NCBI RefSeq assembly: GCF_002936955.1
Contig: NZ_MPZM01000008.1
Location: 1-64,000 of the forward strand
Reading direction: 5' to 3'
Source of the DNA: Oceanisphaera arctica
Lineage (GTDB): Bacteria; Pseudomonadota; Gammaproteobacteria; Enterobacterales; Aeromonadaceae
Length of the DNA: 64,000 bases
Positions 48,789-58,410 of the stretch are shown one piece after another (positions within the stretch are counted from its first letter, which is position 1; the number at the start of each line of letters is the position of its first letter). Position numbers and translations under genes: made by a program. The notes beneath the pieces are model-generated. The model was not told the origin of the DNA, searched no databases, and saw only the letters and a list, made by a program, of their open reading frames with translations.

Positions 48789-51020
48789 ATGACTACCAAA
48801 GTACCCACCATCGTATATACCTTGACCGACGAAGCTCCCGCCTTGGCCACCTACTCTTTGCTTCCCATAGTGCGCACCTTTGCCAGCTCCGCCGGCATTA
48901 ACGTGACTCTGAGCGATATCTCGCTGGCCGCCCGCATTCTGGCCGCCTTTCCCGAGCGCCTGAACGAAGAGCAACGCGTGGCCGACGGCCTGAGCGAACT
49001 GGGCGAACTGACCCAGGACCCGCACGCCAACATCATCAAGCTGCCCAACATCAGCGCCTCGGTACCCCAGCTGCGTGCCTGCGTGGCCGAGTTGCAGGCC
49101 CAGGGATTTGATATTCCCGATCTCCCGGAAGAAGCCAAAAACGACGCAGAAAAGTCCATTCTGGAGCGTTATTCCCGCATTCTCGGCAGCGCCGTCAACC
49201 CGGTACTGCGTCAGGGTAACTCGGATCGTCGTGCTCCGGCCGCGGTAAAAGCCTTCGTACGCAAGTATCCCCATTCCATGGGCGCCTGGAGCAAGGCTTC
49301 CCGCTCCCACGCCGACTACATGAACGGCGGCGACTTCTTCTCCAGCGAGCAGTCCGTCACCATGGACAAGGAGCAGACCGTTCGTATCGAGTTCGTCAAC
49401 AAGGCCGGCAAGGTCGAGCTGAAGAAAGAATTACCGCTGCAGGCCGGCGAAGTGCTGGACGGCATGTTCATGAGCGCCAAGGCACTGGAAGCCTTCTTCG
49501 AGCAGACCCTGCAAGACTGTAAAGAGACCGGCGTCATGTGGTCACTGCACGTCAAGGCCACCATGATGAAGGTGTCTCACCCCATCGTATTCGGCCATGC
49601 GGTCAAGGTGTTCTACCGGGAAGTATTCGAGAAATACGGCGAGCTGTTCGACGAGCTGGGCGTCAATGCCAACAACGGCATGAACAGCGTACTGGAGAAG
49701 ATCAAGACATTGCCCCAGTCCACCCAGGACGAAATCGAACAGGCCATTCACGACTGCTACGAGCACCGTCCCGAAATGGCGATGGTCGACTCGGTCAAGG
49801 GCATCACCAACCTGCACGTGCCGAGCGACGTGATCGTGGATGCCTCCATGCCGGCGATGATCCGCAACTCCGGTCAGATGTGGGGACGCGACGGCAAGCA
49901 GAAAGACACCAAGGCGGTGATGCCCGAGAGCACCTACGCCCGTATCTATCAGGAAGTGATCAATTTCTGCAAGACCAACGGCGCCTTCGACCCGCGCACC
50001 ATGGGTACCGTGCCCAACGTGGGCCTGATGGCGATGAAGGCCGAAGAATACGGCTCGCACGATAAGACCTTCGAGCTGCGTGAAGACGGCACCATGCGCG
50101 TTGTCGATGCCAACGGTCAGGTGCTGATGCAGCACGACGTCGAAAAAGGCGATATCTGGCGTGCCTGCCAGACCAAGGACGCGGCCATTCGCGACTGGGT
50201 CAAGCTGGCCGTTACCCGCGCCCGCCACTCCGCTACTCCTGCAGTGTTCTGGCTGGACGCCGAGCGCGCCCACGACAATGAGCTGCAGAAGAAGGTGGAA
50301 GCCTATCTGCAGGAGCACGATCTGAACGGTCTGGACATCCACATCATGTCCTACAACGAAGCCATCCGCTTCTCCATGGAACGCATGATGCGCGGCCAGG
50401 ACACCATTTCCGTGACCGGCAACGTGCTGCGCGACTACCTGACCGATCTGTTCCCGATCATGGAGCTGGGCACCTCGGCCAAGATGCTGTCCATAGTGCC
50501 CATGCTGGCCGGTGGCGGCATGTACGAAACCGGCGCCGGCGGCTCCGCGCCCAAGCACGTACAGCAGCTGATGGAAGAAAACCACCTGCGTTGGGACTCG
50601 CTGGGTGAATTCCTGGCGCTGGCGGTGTCGCTGGAAGAGCTGGGTATCAAGGAAGGCAACGCCCGCGCCAAGATCCTGGCCAAGTGCCTGGACAAGGCCA
50701 CCGAGCTGCTGCTGGACAACGGCAAGTCGCCGTCACGCAAAGCCGGTGAGCTGGACAACCGCGGCAGCCACTTCTACCTGAGCCTGTACTGGGCCCAGCA
50801 ACTGGCTGCCCAGACAGACGACGCCGAACTGGCCGCCCACTTCGCGCCGCTGGCCAAGGCCCTGGCCGACAACGAGCAGAAAATCGTCGCCGAGCTGGAC
50901 GCGGTGCAAGGTCAGTCCGCCGGCCTGAACGGCTATTACCACGTCGACCCGACTGCGGTAGAAAAGGTGATGCGCCCCAGCGCCACTCTGAATCAGACCC
51001 TGGCCGCACTGAAAGGCTGA
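48789..51020 (+). CDS. icd: NADP-dependent isocitrate dehydrogenase, monomeric type
   Basis: TCA-cycle enzyme converting isocitrate to 2-oxoglutarate. The 743-residue product is the monomeric (Azotobacter/Vibrio type) form, unrelated in length to the 416-residue E. coli homodimer. It starts [25 protein letters not shown], with [33 protein letters not shown] and [30 protein letters not shown] typical. It stands alone with a terminator at 51052-51086. Codon use appears strongly biased, consistent with high expression. Confidence 0.96.
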   Translation: MTTKVPTIVYTLTDEAPALATYSLLPIVRTFASSAGINVTLSDISLAARILAAFPERLNEEQRVADGLSELGELTQDPHANIIKLPNISASVPQLRACVAELQAQGFDIPDLPEEAKNDAEKSILERYSRILGSAVNPVLRQGNSDRRAPAAVKAFVRKYPHSMGAWSKASRSHADYMNGGDFFSSEQSVTMDKEQTVRIEFVNKAGKVELKKELPLQAGEVLDGMFMSAKALEAFFEQTLQDCKETGVMWSLHVKATMMKVSHPIVFGHAVKVFYREVFEKYGELFDELGVNANNGMNSVLEKIKTLPQSTQDEIEQAIHDCYEHRPEMAMVDSVKGITNLHVPSDVIVDASMPAMIRNSGQMWGRDGKQKDTKAVMPESTYARIYQEVINFCKTNGAFDPRTMGTVPNVGLMAMKAEEYGSHDKTFELREDGTMRVVDANGQVLMQHDVEKGDIWRACQTKDAAIRDWVKLAVTRARHSATPAVFWLDAERAHDNELQKKVEAYLQEHDLNGLDIHIMSYNEAIRFSMERMMRGQDTISVTGNVLRDYLTDLFPIMELGTSAKMLSIVPMLAGGGMYETGAGGSAPKHVQQLMEENHLRWDSLGEFLALAVSLEELGIKEGNARAKILAKCLDKATELLLDNGKSPSRKAGELDNRGSHFYLSLYWAQQLAAQTDDAELAAHFAPLAKALADNEQKIVAELDAVQGQSAGLNGYYHVDPTAVEKVMRPSATLNQTLAALKG

Positions 51021-51051
51021 GCCTGACCGCCTGAGTCGACCCGGTTAAACC

Positions 51052-51086
51052 AAACCCCCGGCATCCTGGATGACGGGGGTTTTTTA
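51052..51086 (+). terminator. Terminator of icd
   Basis: AAACCCCCG...CGGGGGTTTTTT with an inner CATC/GATG pair, 31 bases after the icd stop. Confidence 0.9.
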
Positions 51087-51378
51087 TTGAATGCGGCAGG
51101 GTGAATACCATGCCCATGTGGTCAACGTCGGTGCGCCCATAATGGGCGGTGCCGCCCCCCTGACACCAATAACACAGCCCGGCTCATGCTACACTGCGGC
51201 AAGATCAGACTCTGCTGATATACGTCGTTTTCGGCCCTTGAAAACCGGGCCTGCAGACCGGGATCAACACAAAAATACACTCGTCCTGAACTCCTAAGGA
51301 CTGCCAGGGAACGGCCGTGACGTATTAATGATCAAAAATAACTTAATAATAAGAGATAACAAGAGGATAGCCGTTTTT
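51087..51378 (+). other. Leader region of the MipA-like gene
   Basis: This 292-base gap holds the promoter of the downstream barrel gene. CGCCCAT-A-ATGGGCG (near 51136-51150) is a short palindrome, and 51320-51370 is AT-rich. A 68-codon frame at 51091 has no ribosome site or recognisable product. Confidence 0.45.
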
Positions 51379-52137
51379 ATGTCTCGTTCATTTATATATT
51401 CCCTCGCCGCCCTGGCGCCCATGCTGGCCGCCCCTTGCATGGCCCAATCTACCTGGACCGGCAGCATCGGTGCCGCCGCCATGGTCACCCCCGATTATCT
51501 GGGCAGTGACGACTACAAGAACCGGGCCCTGCCGAATATCAACCTGACATATGGTGACCTTTTCTACCTGAACCTGCGCGATGGTCTGGGCTGGAACCTG
51601 ATTCAGCAGCAAGACTGGTCCCTGTCCCCCTTTATCGGTTATCACCTGGGCCGCGACAACACCGGCGACCTGAGCCGTTTCGACAAGGTGGATGCCGGTC
51701 TGACCGGTGGCCTGAGAGTCGCCTACCAACCGGGGCCCTGGCGCTACAGCCTGCAGGCAGAAACACCGCTTGGCGGCGATGTGGACGGCTACCAGGTGAC
51801 CTTGCGAGCCGGCTGGCGTGACGAGATTGCCCCGAACTGGCATGCGGGCTTTGGCCCCAGCCTGGTTTACAGCAGCAAGGAATGGACCCAAGACATGTTC
51901 GGTGTGTCCTCCGCCGATGCCGCCCGCAGCGGTCTGTCGCGCTATCGTCCCGACGAGGGTTACCTGCGCCTGGGCCTGAGCGGCAGCATCAGCTACCGCT
52001 TTGCGCCCGACTGGAGTATTACCGGTCTGGCCGGTATTACCCAGCTCACCGGTGATGCAGAAGACAGCCCCATCGTTCGTCAGACCGGTGACGCCACCCA
52101 GACCCTGGCCGGCGCGGTACTCAGCTACCACTTCTAA
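51379..52137 (+). CDS. MipA/OmpV-family outer-membrane protein
   Basis: 252-residue outer-membrane beta-barrel. A signal peptide (about 1-23, ending PCMA) precedes alternating amphipathic strands. The family features GSIGAAAMVTPDYLGSDDYK, NRALPNINLTYGDLFYLN and a C-terminal aromatic residue (LSYHF) are present. Role uncertain: MipA has been linked to MltA/PBP1B scaffolding, OmpV relatives to metal or antibiotic response. GAGGA lies 11 bases upstream. Confidence 0.87.
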   Translation: MSRSFIYSLAALAPMLAAPCMAQSTWTGSIGAAAMVTPDYLGSDDYKNRALPNINLTYGDLFYLNLRDGLGWNLIQQQDWSLSPFIGYHLGRDNTGDLSRFDKVDAGLTGGLRVAYQPGPWRYSLQAETPLGGDVDGYQVTLRAGWRDEIAPNWHAGFGPSLVYSSKEWTQDMFGVSSADAARSGLSRYRPDEGYLRLGLSGSISYRFAPDWSITGLAGITQLTGDAEDSPIVRQTGDATQTLAGAVLSYHF

Positions 52138-52164
52138 GGCTGTCTCTTAGTCATACATGTGGAA

Positions 52165-52193
52165 GAAAGAGGCAGTAGGGTTGCCTCTTTCTG
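52165..52193 (+). terminator. Stem-loop after the MipA-like gene
   Basis: AGAAAGAGGCA and TGCCTCTTTCT form an 11-bp stem around a 7-base loop, 27 bases after the stop. No T-run follows. Confidence 0.55.
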
Positions 52194-52234
52194 AACACCG
52201 AGTTGCCCGAAGACGGCGCCAACAGGCAACTCGG
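52194..52234. repeat. Structured repeat, copy D (solo end fragment)
   Basis: About 40 bases matching only the right end of the repeat family in inverted orientation (CACCGAGTTGCC...AGACGGCGCCAACAGGC). The fragment is itself a hairpin, CGAGTTGCC...GGCAACTCG. It follows the MipA-like gene and its stem-loop. Confidence 0.7.
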
Positions 52235-52560
52235 CCACTTCAGTCTCACATTGCCCCACATTCATTAGTGATGAAACCATATTTCCGCCGTTTATCACCC
52301 GTATTGTTCGTCAGTTTATTACTTATGGCGACTTGAGTAACCTCTACTGCCTGACCCACAAAAAACCGCAAGAACATCATAAAAATAACGATACAGATAT
52401 TTAAATCAGAATAAAAACCTACATTAACAATCGTTTATCAAGCTAACTCTGCTCTCCTTCACGCACTTGATTGCATTGCTCCCTTGCGTCCATGGTCGTC
52501 TTTTGACAGTCTATAATAGCCCCAAATGAGGTTAGAACCCGAAACGAAGGAGAGCACGGA
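52235..52560 (+). other. AT-rich promoter region of teaABC
   Basis: About 325 bases, very AT-rich from 52300 to 52450 compared with the surroundings. It probably carries the osmotically controlled promoter of teaABC and possibly nucleoid-protein binding (inference). No defined box could be picked out with confidence. GAAGGAGAG precedes the teaA start. Confidence 0.45.
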
Positions 52561-53571
52561 ATGAACAAGCAAAAAGGACTCAAGCTGGTGACCGGACTGT
52601 CGGCGCTGGCGCTGTTCACCTGTACTGCCGCTCAGGCCGACAACTGGCGCTATGCCCACGAAGAATACGAAGGCGACGTACAGGACGTATACGCGCACAA
52701 GTTCAAGGAATATATCGAAAAGCACTCGGATCATACCCTGCAGATTTATCGCTTTGGCGAGCTGGGCGAATCCGATGACATCATGGAGCAGACGCAGGCC
52801 GGCATTCTCAACTTCGTCAACCAGTCTCCCGGTTTTACCGGCGCCCTGATCCCCGAAGCCCAGATTTTCTTCATTCCCTACCTGATGCCCACCGATATGA
52901 GCAAGGTGGTGAGCTTCTTTCGCGAGAGCAAGGCCATCAACGAAGACTTTCCCAAGCTTTATGAGCAGAAGGGTCTGGAACTGCTGAAAATGTATCCCGA
53001 AGGCGAAATGGTCATCACCCTGGATGAAAAAGCCACCACGCCAGAAGAGCTGAACAACAAGAAAATTCGGGTCATGACCAACCCGCTGCTGTCGGAAACC
53101 TATTCCGCCTTCGGCGCCACCCCGACCCCCCTGCCCTGGGGTGAGGTCTACGGCGCCCTGCAGACCAACATGATTCAGGGTCAGGAAAACCCGATTTTCT
53201 GGATCGAGTCCGGCGGCCTCTATGAAGTGTCTCCCAACCTGATTTTCACCGGCCACGGCTGGTTCACCACCGCCATGATGGCGAATCAGGACTTCTACCA
53301 GGGCCTGCCCGATGAGGACAAGGCACTGGTGCAGAAGGCCGCCGATCACGCCTTCGAGGAAATCATCGAGCACATTGACGGCCTCGCCGACCGCTCGCTG
53401 GAGAAAATCACCAAGAACAGCGACAAGGTCACGGTGACTCGCCTGGATGAGAGCCAGATTGCCGCCTTCAAGGCACGGGCGCCCCAGGTGGAAGACAAGT
53501 TTATCGACATGACCGGTGACAGCGGCAAGGCGCTGCTGGACCAGTTCAAACAGGATCTGAAAGATCTGTAA
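52561..53571 (+). CDS. teaA: Ectoine/hydroxyectoine TRAP-type binding protein TeaA
   Basis: Periplasmic binding protein (DctP family) of 336 residues. A signal peptide (about 1-26, ending AAQA) is followed by DNWRYAHEEYEGDVQDVYAH, which matches the mature TeaA of Halomonas elongata almost residue for residue in my recollection. GELGESDDIMEQTQAG, PEGEMVITLDE and NPIFWIESGGLYEVSPNL also match. High-affinity binding of ectoine or hydroxyectoine as compatible solutes is therefore likely. First gene of teaABC. Confidence 0.88.
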   Translation: MNKQKGLKLVTGLSALALFTCTAAQADNWRYAHEEYEGDVQDVYAHKFKEYIEKHSDHTLQIYRFGELGESDDIMEQTQAGILNFVNQSPGFTGALIPEAQIFFIPYLMPTDMSKVVSFFRESKAINEDFPKLYEQKGLELLKMYPEGEMVITLDEKATTPEELNNKKIRVMTNPLLSETYSAFGATPTPLPWGEVYGALQTNMIQGQENPIFWIESGGLYEVSPNLIFTGHGWFTTAMMANQDFYQGLPDEDKALVQKAADHAFEEIIEHIDGLADRSLEKITKNSDKVTVTRLDESQIAAFKARAPQVEDKFIDMTGDSGKALLDQFKQDLKDL

Positions 53572-53680
53572 ATAATTAATAATGAGCCCACGGCCTCACC
53601 AGACTTCCCTGGCGGGGCCGTATAAATCCCATCCGGAGGTGCCTCTGCCGCCGGAACAGAGACGGCTTAGGAGCACAACT

Positions 53681-54328
53681 TTGTCTAAGCACACAATGTC
53701 TGATAACAAAATGTCTGAGCACACTCCTGAACTAGAAGATGACACCGCTTCCTATGACTCCGGCCTGCCCGGCTTTCTCGGCGCAATCGATGAATGGATC
53801 GCCCGATTCGAGGCCGTGATGCTGGCGTCCGGCGTGCTGCTGATGGCCATCAACACCTGCGCCAATGTCATCGCCCGCTTTGTGTTTGGCGAGGGCTTCT
53901 TCTTTTCCGGCGAGATCAACCGGATTCTGATTATCTTCATCACCTTCGCCGGCCTCGGCTACGCCGCCCGTCACGGCCGCCATATCCGCATGTCGGCGTT
54001 GTACGATGCCTTGCCGGCCAAGGTCAGAAAGATACTGATGATCCTCATCGCCCTCTTTACCGCCCTGATGATGTTTTTTCTCAGCTACCACGCCTACGGC
54101 TATATCGACACACTCCACAGCCGTGGCCGCATTCTGCCGGCACTCGGCATCGAGATCTGGTGGATTTATATCTGGGCCCCCGTGGGCTTCGCCGTTACCG
54201 GCATTCAATACCTGCTGACCGCCGTCAAGAACCTGACCAGCGATGGTATCTATCTCTCCACCGGGGTGATGGATGGCTACGGCGAGACCAAAACCCATAC
54301 CGAAACCAATACCGAGACCAAAGTTTAA
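53681..54328 (+). CDS. teaB: TRAP transporter small permease TeaB (DctQ family)
   Basis: 215-residue inner-membrane subunit with four membrane segments after a hydrophilic start. [29 protein letters not shown] is the conserved DctQ block. TTG 53681 has AGGAG seven bases upstream; the ATG at 53696 has no ribosome site. The C-terminal tail is rich in Thr/Glu (TETNTETK). Located 109 bases after teaA. Confidence 0.86.
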   Translation: MSKHTMSDNKMSEHTPELEDDTASYDSGLPGFLGAIDEWIARFEAVMLASGVLLMAINTCANVIARFVFGEGFFFSGEINRILIIFITFAGLGYAARHGRHIRMSALYDALPAKVRKILMILIALFTALMMFFLSYHAYGYIDTLHSRGRILPALGIEIWWIYIWAPVGFAVTGIQYLLTAVKNLTSDGIYLSTGVMDGYGETKTHTETNTETKV

Positions 54329-54381
54329 TCCCGGGCGGTAATAAAGCGCCTGACGTCAATAACCATAAAAAGGCATAAACC

Positions 54382-55668
54382 ATGGCAACGCTGTTAATGG
54401 CCATCATGATTGGGCTGCTGCTGCTGGGCTTTCCCATGATGATTCCGCTGATCACCGCCTCCGTGGTCGGTTTTGTGATGATGTTCGACGGCTTTGGCCA
54501 GATGGAGACCTTTATTCAGCAGATGATGGGCGGCATTCGTCCCGCCTCGCTGATTGCGGTGCCCATGTTTATTCTCGCCGCCGACATCATGACCCGCGGC
54601 CACTCCGCCGACCGACTGATCAACATGGTCATGGCCTTCATCGGCCACATCAAGGGCGGACTGGCAATCAGCACCGCCACCTCCTGTACCCTGTTCGGCG
54701 CCGTGTCCGGCTCCACTCAGGCCACGGTAGTGGCGGTCGGCTCGCCGCTGCGCCCGAAAATGCTCAAGGCCGGTTATTCCGACTCCTTTACCCTGGCGCT
54801 GATCATCAATGCCAGCGACATCGCCTTTCTGATCCCGCCCAGCATCGGCATGATCATCTACGGGGTCATCTCCGAAACCTCCATCGCCGAGCTGTTTATC
54901 GCCGGCATCGGTCCCGGCTTGCTGATTTTGTTGATGTTTTCGCTCTATTGCCTGTATTACGCCCATAAGCATAATGTTCCCACCGAGCCGAAAGCCAGCT
55001 GGTCGGAACGGTTCCGCGCGGTTCAGATGGCCCTGTGGCCGCTGTTTTTTCCGGTGATTATCGTCGGCGGCATTTACGGCGGTATATTCAGCCCCACGGA
55101 AGCGGCGGCGGTCTGTGTGCTCTACGCCTTCCTGCTGGAGTTCGTGGTGTTCCGCTCGCTCAAGCTTCCCGAGATCTATCGTATCGCCAAGTCCACCGGC
55201 CTGATTACCGCCGTGGTCTTTATTCTGGTAGCAGTCGGTAACGGCTTTTCCTGGATACTGTCGTTCGCCCAGGTACCCCAGGCCATTCTGGAGTCGGTTG
55301 GCGTCAACGAGGCCGGTCCGGTCGGGGTTCTGATCGCCATCTGCGTGGCCTTCTTCATCGCCTGCATGTTTGTGGACCCCATCGTCGTCATCCTGGTATT
55401 GACGCCCATCTTCGCCCCGGCCATTCAGGCCACCGGGCTGGATCCTGTACTAGTGGGGGTGCTCATTACCCTGCAGGTGGCCATCGGCTCGGCCACCCCC
55501 CCGTTCGGCTGCGATATATTCACCGCCATTGCCATTTTCAAGCGCCCCTATATGGAGGTGATCCGCGGTACCCCACCCTTTATTTTCATGCTGGTGGCCG
55601 CCGCCGGGCTGATTATTGCCTTTCCGGATATTGCCCTGTTTTTACGCGATCTGGCCTTTCCCGATTGA
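54382..55668 (+). CDS. teaC: TRAP transporter large permease TeaC (DctM family)
   Basis: 428-residue inner-membrane subunit with about twelve hydrophobic segments; it forms the Na+-coupled pathway of the transporter. DctM blocks: MTRGHSADRLINMVMAFIGH, LFGAVSGSTQATVVAVGS, IPPSIGMIIYGVISE and ATPPFGCDIF. It ends the operon; no teaD (Usp) gene follows, in contrast to H. elongata. Repeat copy E begins 15 bases downstream. Confidence 0.9.
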   Translation: MATLLMAIMIGLLLLGFPMMIPLITASVVGFVMMFDGFGQMETFIQQMMGGIRPASLIAVPMFILAADIMTRGHSADRLINMVMAFIGHIKGGLAISTATSCTLFGAVSGSTQATVVAVGSPLRPKMLKAGYSDSFTLALIINASDIAFLIPPSIGMIIYGVISETSIAELFIAGIGPGLLILLMFSLYCLYYAHKHNVPTEPKASWSERFRAVQMALWPLFFPVIIVGGIYGGIFSPTEAAAVCVLYAFLLEFVVFRSLKLPEIYRIAKSTGLITAVVFILVAVGNGFSWILSFAQVPQAILESVGVNEAGPVGVLIAICVAFFIACMFVDPIVVILVLTPIFAPAIQATGLDPVLVGVLITLQVAIGSATPPFGCDIFTAIAIFKRPYMEVIRGTPPFIFMLVAAAGLIIAFPDIALFLRDLAFPD

Positions 55669-55683
55669 TACCAGTCCCATGGA

Positions 55684-56004
55684 GCAATCGATCTATTCGA
55701 TTGTCATATCAATCCCGAACAAAGGGCCCGCTCCGCCGACCCGCTCAGGTAAATGCCACTCACAGTTTCAGCCTGCTGCGAACATTCACTGGATGTTCGG
55801 TCAGACCGAAACGCTCGTCACGGCGAGACAGGCTCGCCCCCTCTGCGCTCAGCACATGACATCTGACCGCCAGGGACGGCGGGAATGCCGAAATAGCAGG
55901 AGCATTTTTCGGCCCTGTCATGTGCTGGTCGGCGGAGCAGATCCCTTTGTTCTCCTTGATGCTCCGGCGTCGCCTGTTTGCGTCGTCTACAAGCAACTCG
56001 GTGC
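55684..56004. repeat. Structured intergenic repeat, copy E (full length)
   Basis: The longest copy. Closing arms GAACAAAGGG..GCTCCGCCGACC (55717-55742) and GGTCGGCGGAGC..CCCTTTGTTC (55927-55952) pair throughout apart from the bulge. The inner hairpin is GCCGAAA...TTTCGGC (55887-55913), with two compensating pairs relative to GCCAACA...TGTTGGC in copies A and C. The outer core stem AGCACATGACA/TGTCATGTGCT is perfect. It lies between the convergent teaC and outer-membrane genes. Nothing else is seen in 55669-56036. Confidence 0.88.
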
Positions 56005-56036
56005 TCGAGAAGACCAGCTGCCCGATGCAAGGGGAT

Positions 56037-56062
56037 CAAAAAAGGGCCCTTGAGGCCCCTTG
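56037..56062 (-). terminator. Terminator of the outer-membrane protein gene
   Basis: On the minus strand AAGGGGCC-TCAA-GGGCCCTT (one G-G mismatch) is followed by TTTTTT, 20 bases past the stop codon. Confidence 0.8.
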
Positions 56063-56081
56063 AGAGTAACGCGGTTTCGGT

Positions 56082-56663
56082 TCAGAAATGCCAGCTCAGG
56101 CCCACCATCAGGCCGTTGATGTCATAGTCGCTGCGGTTGATCAGCTGGGCATATTCCGCAAAGAAGGCCACGCCACCGGGACGGCTCTTGTCCAGGAAGC
56201 GCACCCCGACGCCATAGCTGAAGTCATCTTCAGACTCGGAGCCTTTCCACCGCGCCGAAGCTACACTGGCTTCTGCCTTGGCCTTGGTCCAGCCCAGCAG
56301 ACCATAGACCGACATGAAGTCCTGAATGGGAATCTGCGGCAGGGCATATACACCAAAATAATGTTTCAACTTGGTTTCTACTGCACCATCGAAGTGCTCA
56401 TCGCTACCCACTCCCTTACCATAGCGACCTTCAAAGGCCAGATAGGGAGAAGGCTGAACACCAAGATTAACCCCTATCGTATTCCAGTCAGCCGATTCCT
56501 CAAAGAAGTCGTCTTCGGCGTCCAGACTGAGCTGCGCATAGTTCAACCCAACATAAAACTCGGGTTGTGAATAGACAAAGGGACTACCTGAGGAATATTG
56601 CTGAGCCTGGGCGCCAGACGCCACCAACAGACATGCTCCCGCAAGACATGCTTTCAATTTCAT
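56082..56663 (-). CDS. Outer-membrane beta-barrel protein
   Basis: 193-residue protein of the small OmpA-like/OMP_b-brl barrel type. A signal peptide (MKLKACLAGACLLVASGAQA) is followed by alternating strands, such as PEFYVGLNYAQLSLD and VRFLDKSRPGGVAFFAEYAQ, and ends in the outer-membrane sorting residue Phe (GLSWHF). Function not known. It is downstream of norR on the same strand but 88 bases separate them, so co-transcription is uncertain. Confidence 0.85.
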   Translation of the reverse strand: MKLKACLAGACLLVASGAQAQQYSSGSPFVYSQPEFYVGLNYAQLSLDAEDDFFEESADWNTIGVNLGVQPSPYLAFEGRYGKGVGSDEHFDGAVETKLKHYFGVYALPQIPIQDFMSVYGLLGWTKAKAEASVASARWKGSESEDDFSYGVGVRFLDKSRPGGVAFFAEYAQLINRSDYDINGLMVGLSWHF

Positions 56664-56751
56664 ATATATCGTCCTTGAGATTATTATTGGATGTTATGTC
56701 ACCACTGTGCTTGGAAAGCGTAGAACAACAATCCACTTGGCTCCATATGAA

Positions 56752-58311
56752 TTATTTCATCCCCAGTCTTTTCGCCAGCTTGTGCAGATTGCTGGGGTCG
56801 ATTTCCAGCAAACGGGCGGCGGCGGCCCAGTTGTTTTTGCTCTGCATCAGTGCCTGTTCTATGGCCCGGCGCTGGGCGTCGTTAGTCGCCTGCTGCAGGC
56901 TGACCGGGGGTGGGCCAGAAACCAGATCAGCACTATCCGGTGTCGCACCCGTGTTTATCCCCGCTTCGGTTGCGGTGGCGACAGAGCCCTGCGAGTCGCC
57001 GGCCAAGTCCAGCAGCTCGGGCTCCAGGGTGATGATGTCTTCCCGCACTGCTCCCCGGCTGAGGGCCTTGATCGCCGCGCGGCTGATCACATGCTCCAGC
57101 TCGCGCACGTTGCCGGGCCAGTCATACCGGCACAGGGCCTGCTCCGAGGCCGGAGACAGGCGCAGGCTACGCACGCCCAATCGTGCCCGGTTCAGTTCCA
57201 GAAAGTGGCCGGCCAGCACCAGCACGTCACCGCCCCGCTCCCGCAGCGGCGGAATCGGCACCGGATACACCGACAAGCGATGATAGAGATCGGCGCGAAA
57301 ATGTCCGTCGCGCACGCTGTCGTGCAGCTGGCGGTTGGTGGCCGCAATCACCCGCACATTGACCTTCCGCGGCTTGTCTTCCCCCAGCCGCTGGATTTCG
57401 CCGTTCTGCAATGTCCGCAGCAACTTGGCCTGAATACCAAGCGGCAGCTCGCCCACCTCGTCCAGAAACAGGGTACCGCCGTCGGCGGCCTCGAAGCGCC
57501 CGGGCCGGGCGTTGCCGGCACCGGAAAAGGCGCCTTTCACATGGCCGAACAGCTCGCTCTCGGCCAGTGACTCGGGCAGGGCGGCGCAGTTGACCTGCAC
57601 CAGCGGTTTCCGTCGCCGACGCGAGTGCTGGTGCAGACGGTGGGCAAACAGGTCCTTGCCCACCCCGGTTTCTCCGGTCAGCAACACCGGCAGCTCGGAA
57701 TCGGCCACCACATCCAGCTCCTGCAATAATTGCCTGAGCTGGCCGCTCTGGCCCAGTATCTCTCCTTCTCTACGCTCGCTGAGCAGCTCGGGCGCATCCT
57801 GACGCACCAGCCGCAGGCCACGAATATCCTGCTCCAGCCGGGTCATCCGCACCGCCGCCGCCACCGGCAGCATCAGCCGCTGCAACTGTGCGTGCGCTTC
57901 CCGATCGAAAGTACCCGCCTCGAGCGCATCCAGGGTCAGGGCGCCCCACAAATTCCCCTCAACATACAGACTGATACCCATGCAGTCGTGCACCGGCAGC
58001 GCCTCGCCGACATGGTGCTCCAGTAAACCGTCATAGGGATCTGGCAGCGTTGAGTTGGGCGCAAAAGCCACCGTGCTGCGACTGGCAAGAATGGCTGCCA
58101 GCCGCGGATGCTGCGCCACCACGAAGCGTCGGCCCAGTGCCTCGCGCACCAGGCCGTCTACCGCCACCGGGCTCAGGACATCGTCATCCAGCCGCAGCAG
58201 ACACACTGCACCGGCATGAAAAGATTCTCGCAGGGTACGGACCAGGCTTTGCAACCGCACCGCACTGGGCAAATCGGTAGTCAGATCAGCAAGCAGGATC
58301 TCGTAAATCAT
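56752..58311 (-). CDS. norR: Nitric-oxide-responsive sigma-54 activator NorR
   Basis: 519-residue bacterial enhancer-binding protein. The N-terminal GAF domain (about 1-170) senses NO through a non-haem iron; PVHDCMG at 106-112 retains His108 and Cys110, equivalent to His111 and Cys113 of E. coli. The AAA+ domain (about 185-410) has Walker A GETGVGKD at 213-220 and Walker B LFLDEVGELP. The C-terminal Fis-type helix-turn-helix (about 475-519) binds DNA. The sigma-54-contact loop reads GAFSGA (260-265) rather than the usual GAFTGA. Divergent from ytfE-norB. The first NorR box lies two bases from its start codon, suggesting self-repression. Confidence 0.95.
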   Translation of the reverse strand: MIYEILLADLTTDLPSAVRLQSLVRTLRESFHAGAVCLLRLDDDVLSPVAVDGLVREALGRRFVVAQHPRLAAILASRSTVAFAPNSTLPDPYDGLLEHHVGEALPVHDCMGISLYVEGNLWGALTLDALEAGTFDREAHAQLQRLMLPVAAAVRMTRLEQDIRGLRLVRQDAPELLSERREGEILGQSGQLRQLLQELDVVADSELPVLLTGETGVGKDLFAHRLHQHSRRRRKPLVQVNCAALPESLAESELFGHVKGAFSGAGNARPGRFEAADGGTLFLDEVGELPLGIQAKLLRTLQNGEIQRLGEDKPRKVNVRVIAATNRQLHDSVRDGHFRADLYHRLSVYPVPIPPLRERGGDVLVLAGHFLELNRARLGVRSLRLSPASEQALCRYDWPGNVRELEHVISRAAIKALSRGAVREDIITLEPELLDLAGDSQGSVATATEAGINTGATPDSADLVSGPPPVSLQQATNDAQRRAIEQALMQSKNNWAAAARLLEIDPSNLHKLAKRLGMK

Positions 58312-58312
58312 G

Positions 58313-58370
58313 GGTATTAATTACCATTTAAGGGTTTTAATTACCCTATGCAAACAGGGTAAAAAATACC
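58313..58370. promoter_or_regulatory. Three NorR enhancer boxes
   Basis: Three GGT-N7-ACC sites: 58313-58325 (spacer ATTAATT), 58333-58345 (TTTAATT) and 58358-58370 (AAAAAAT), with centres 20 and 25 bases apart. This fits the known GT-(N7)-AC NorR consensus with AT-rich centres and the need for three sites to assemble the hexamer. They lie 41-98 bases upstream of the sigma-54 promoter. Confidence 0.88.
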
Positions 58371-58410
58371 ATAAAAATAAAAATAACAATAATATCATAA
58401 ACTTAAAAAC

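Noticed and set aside
49542-50585. 347-codon minus-strand ORF opposite icd
   Set aside because: Antisense shadow of the highly biased icd codons.
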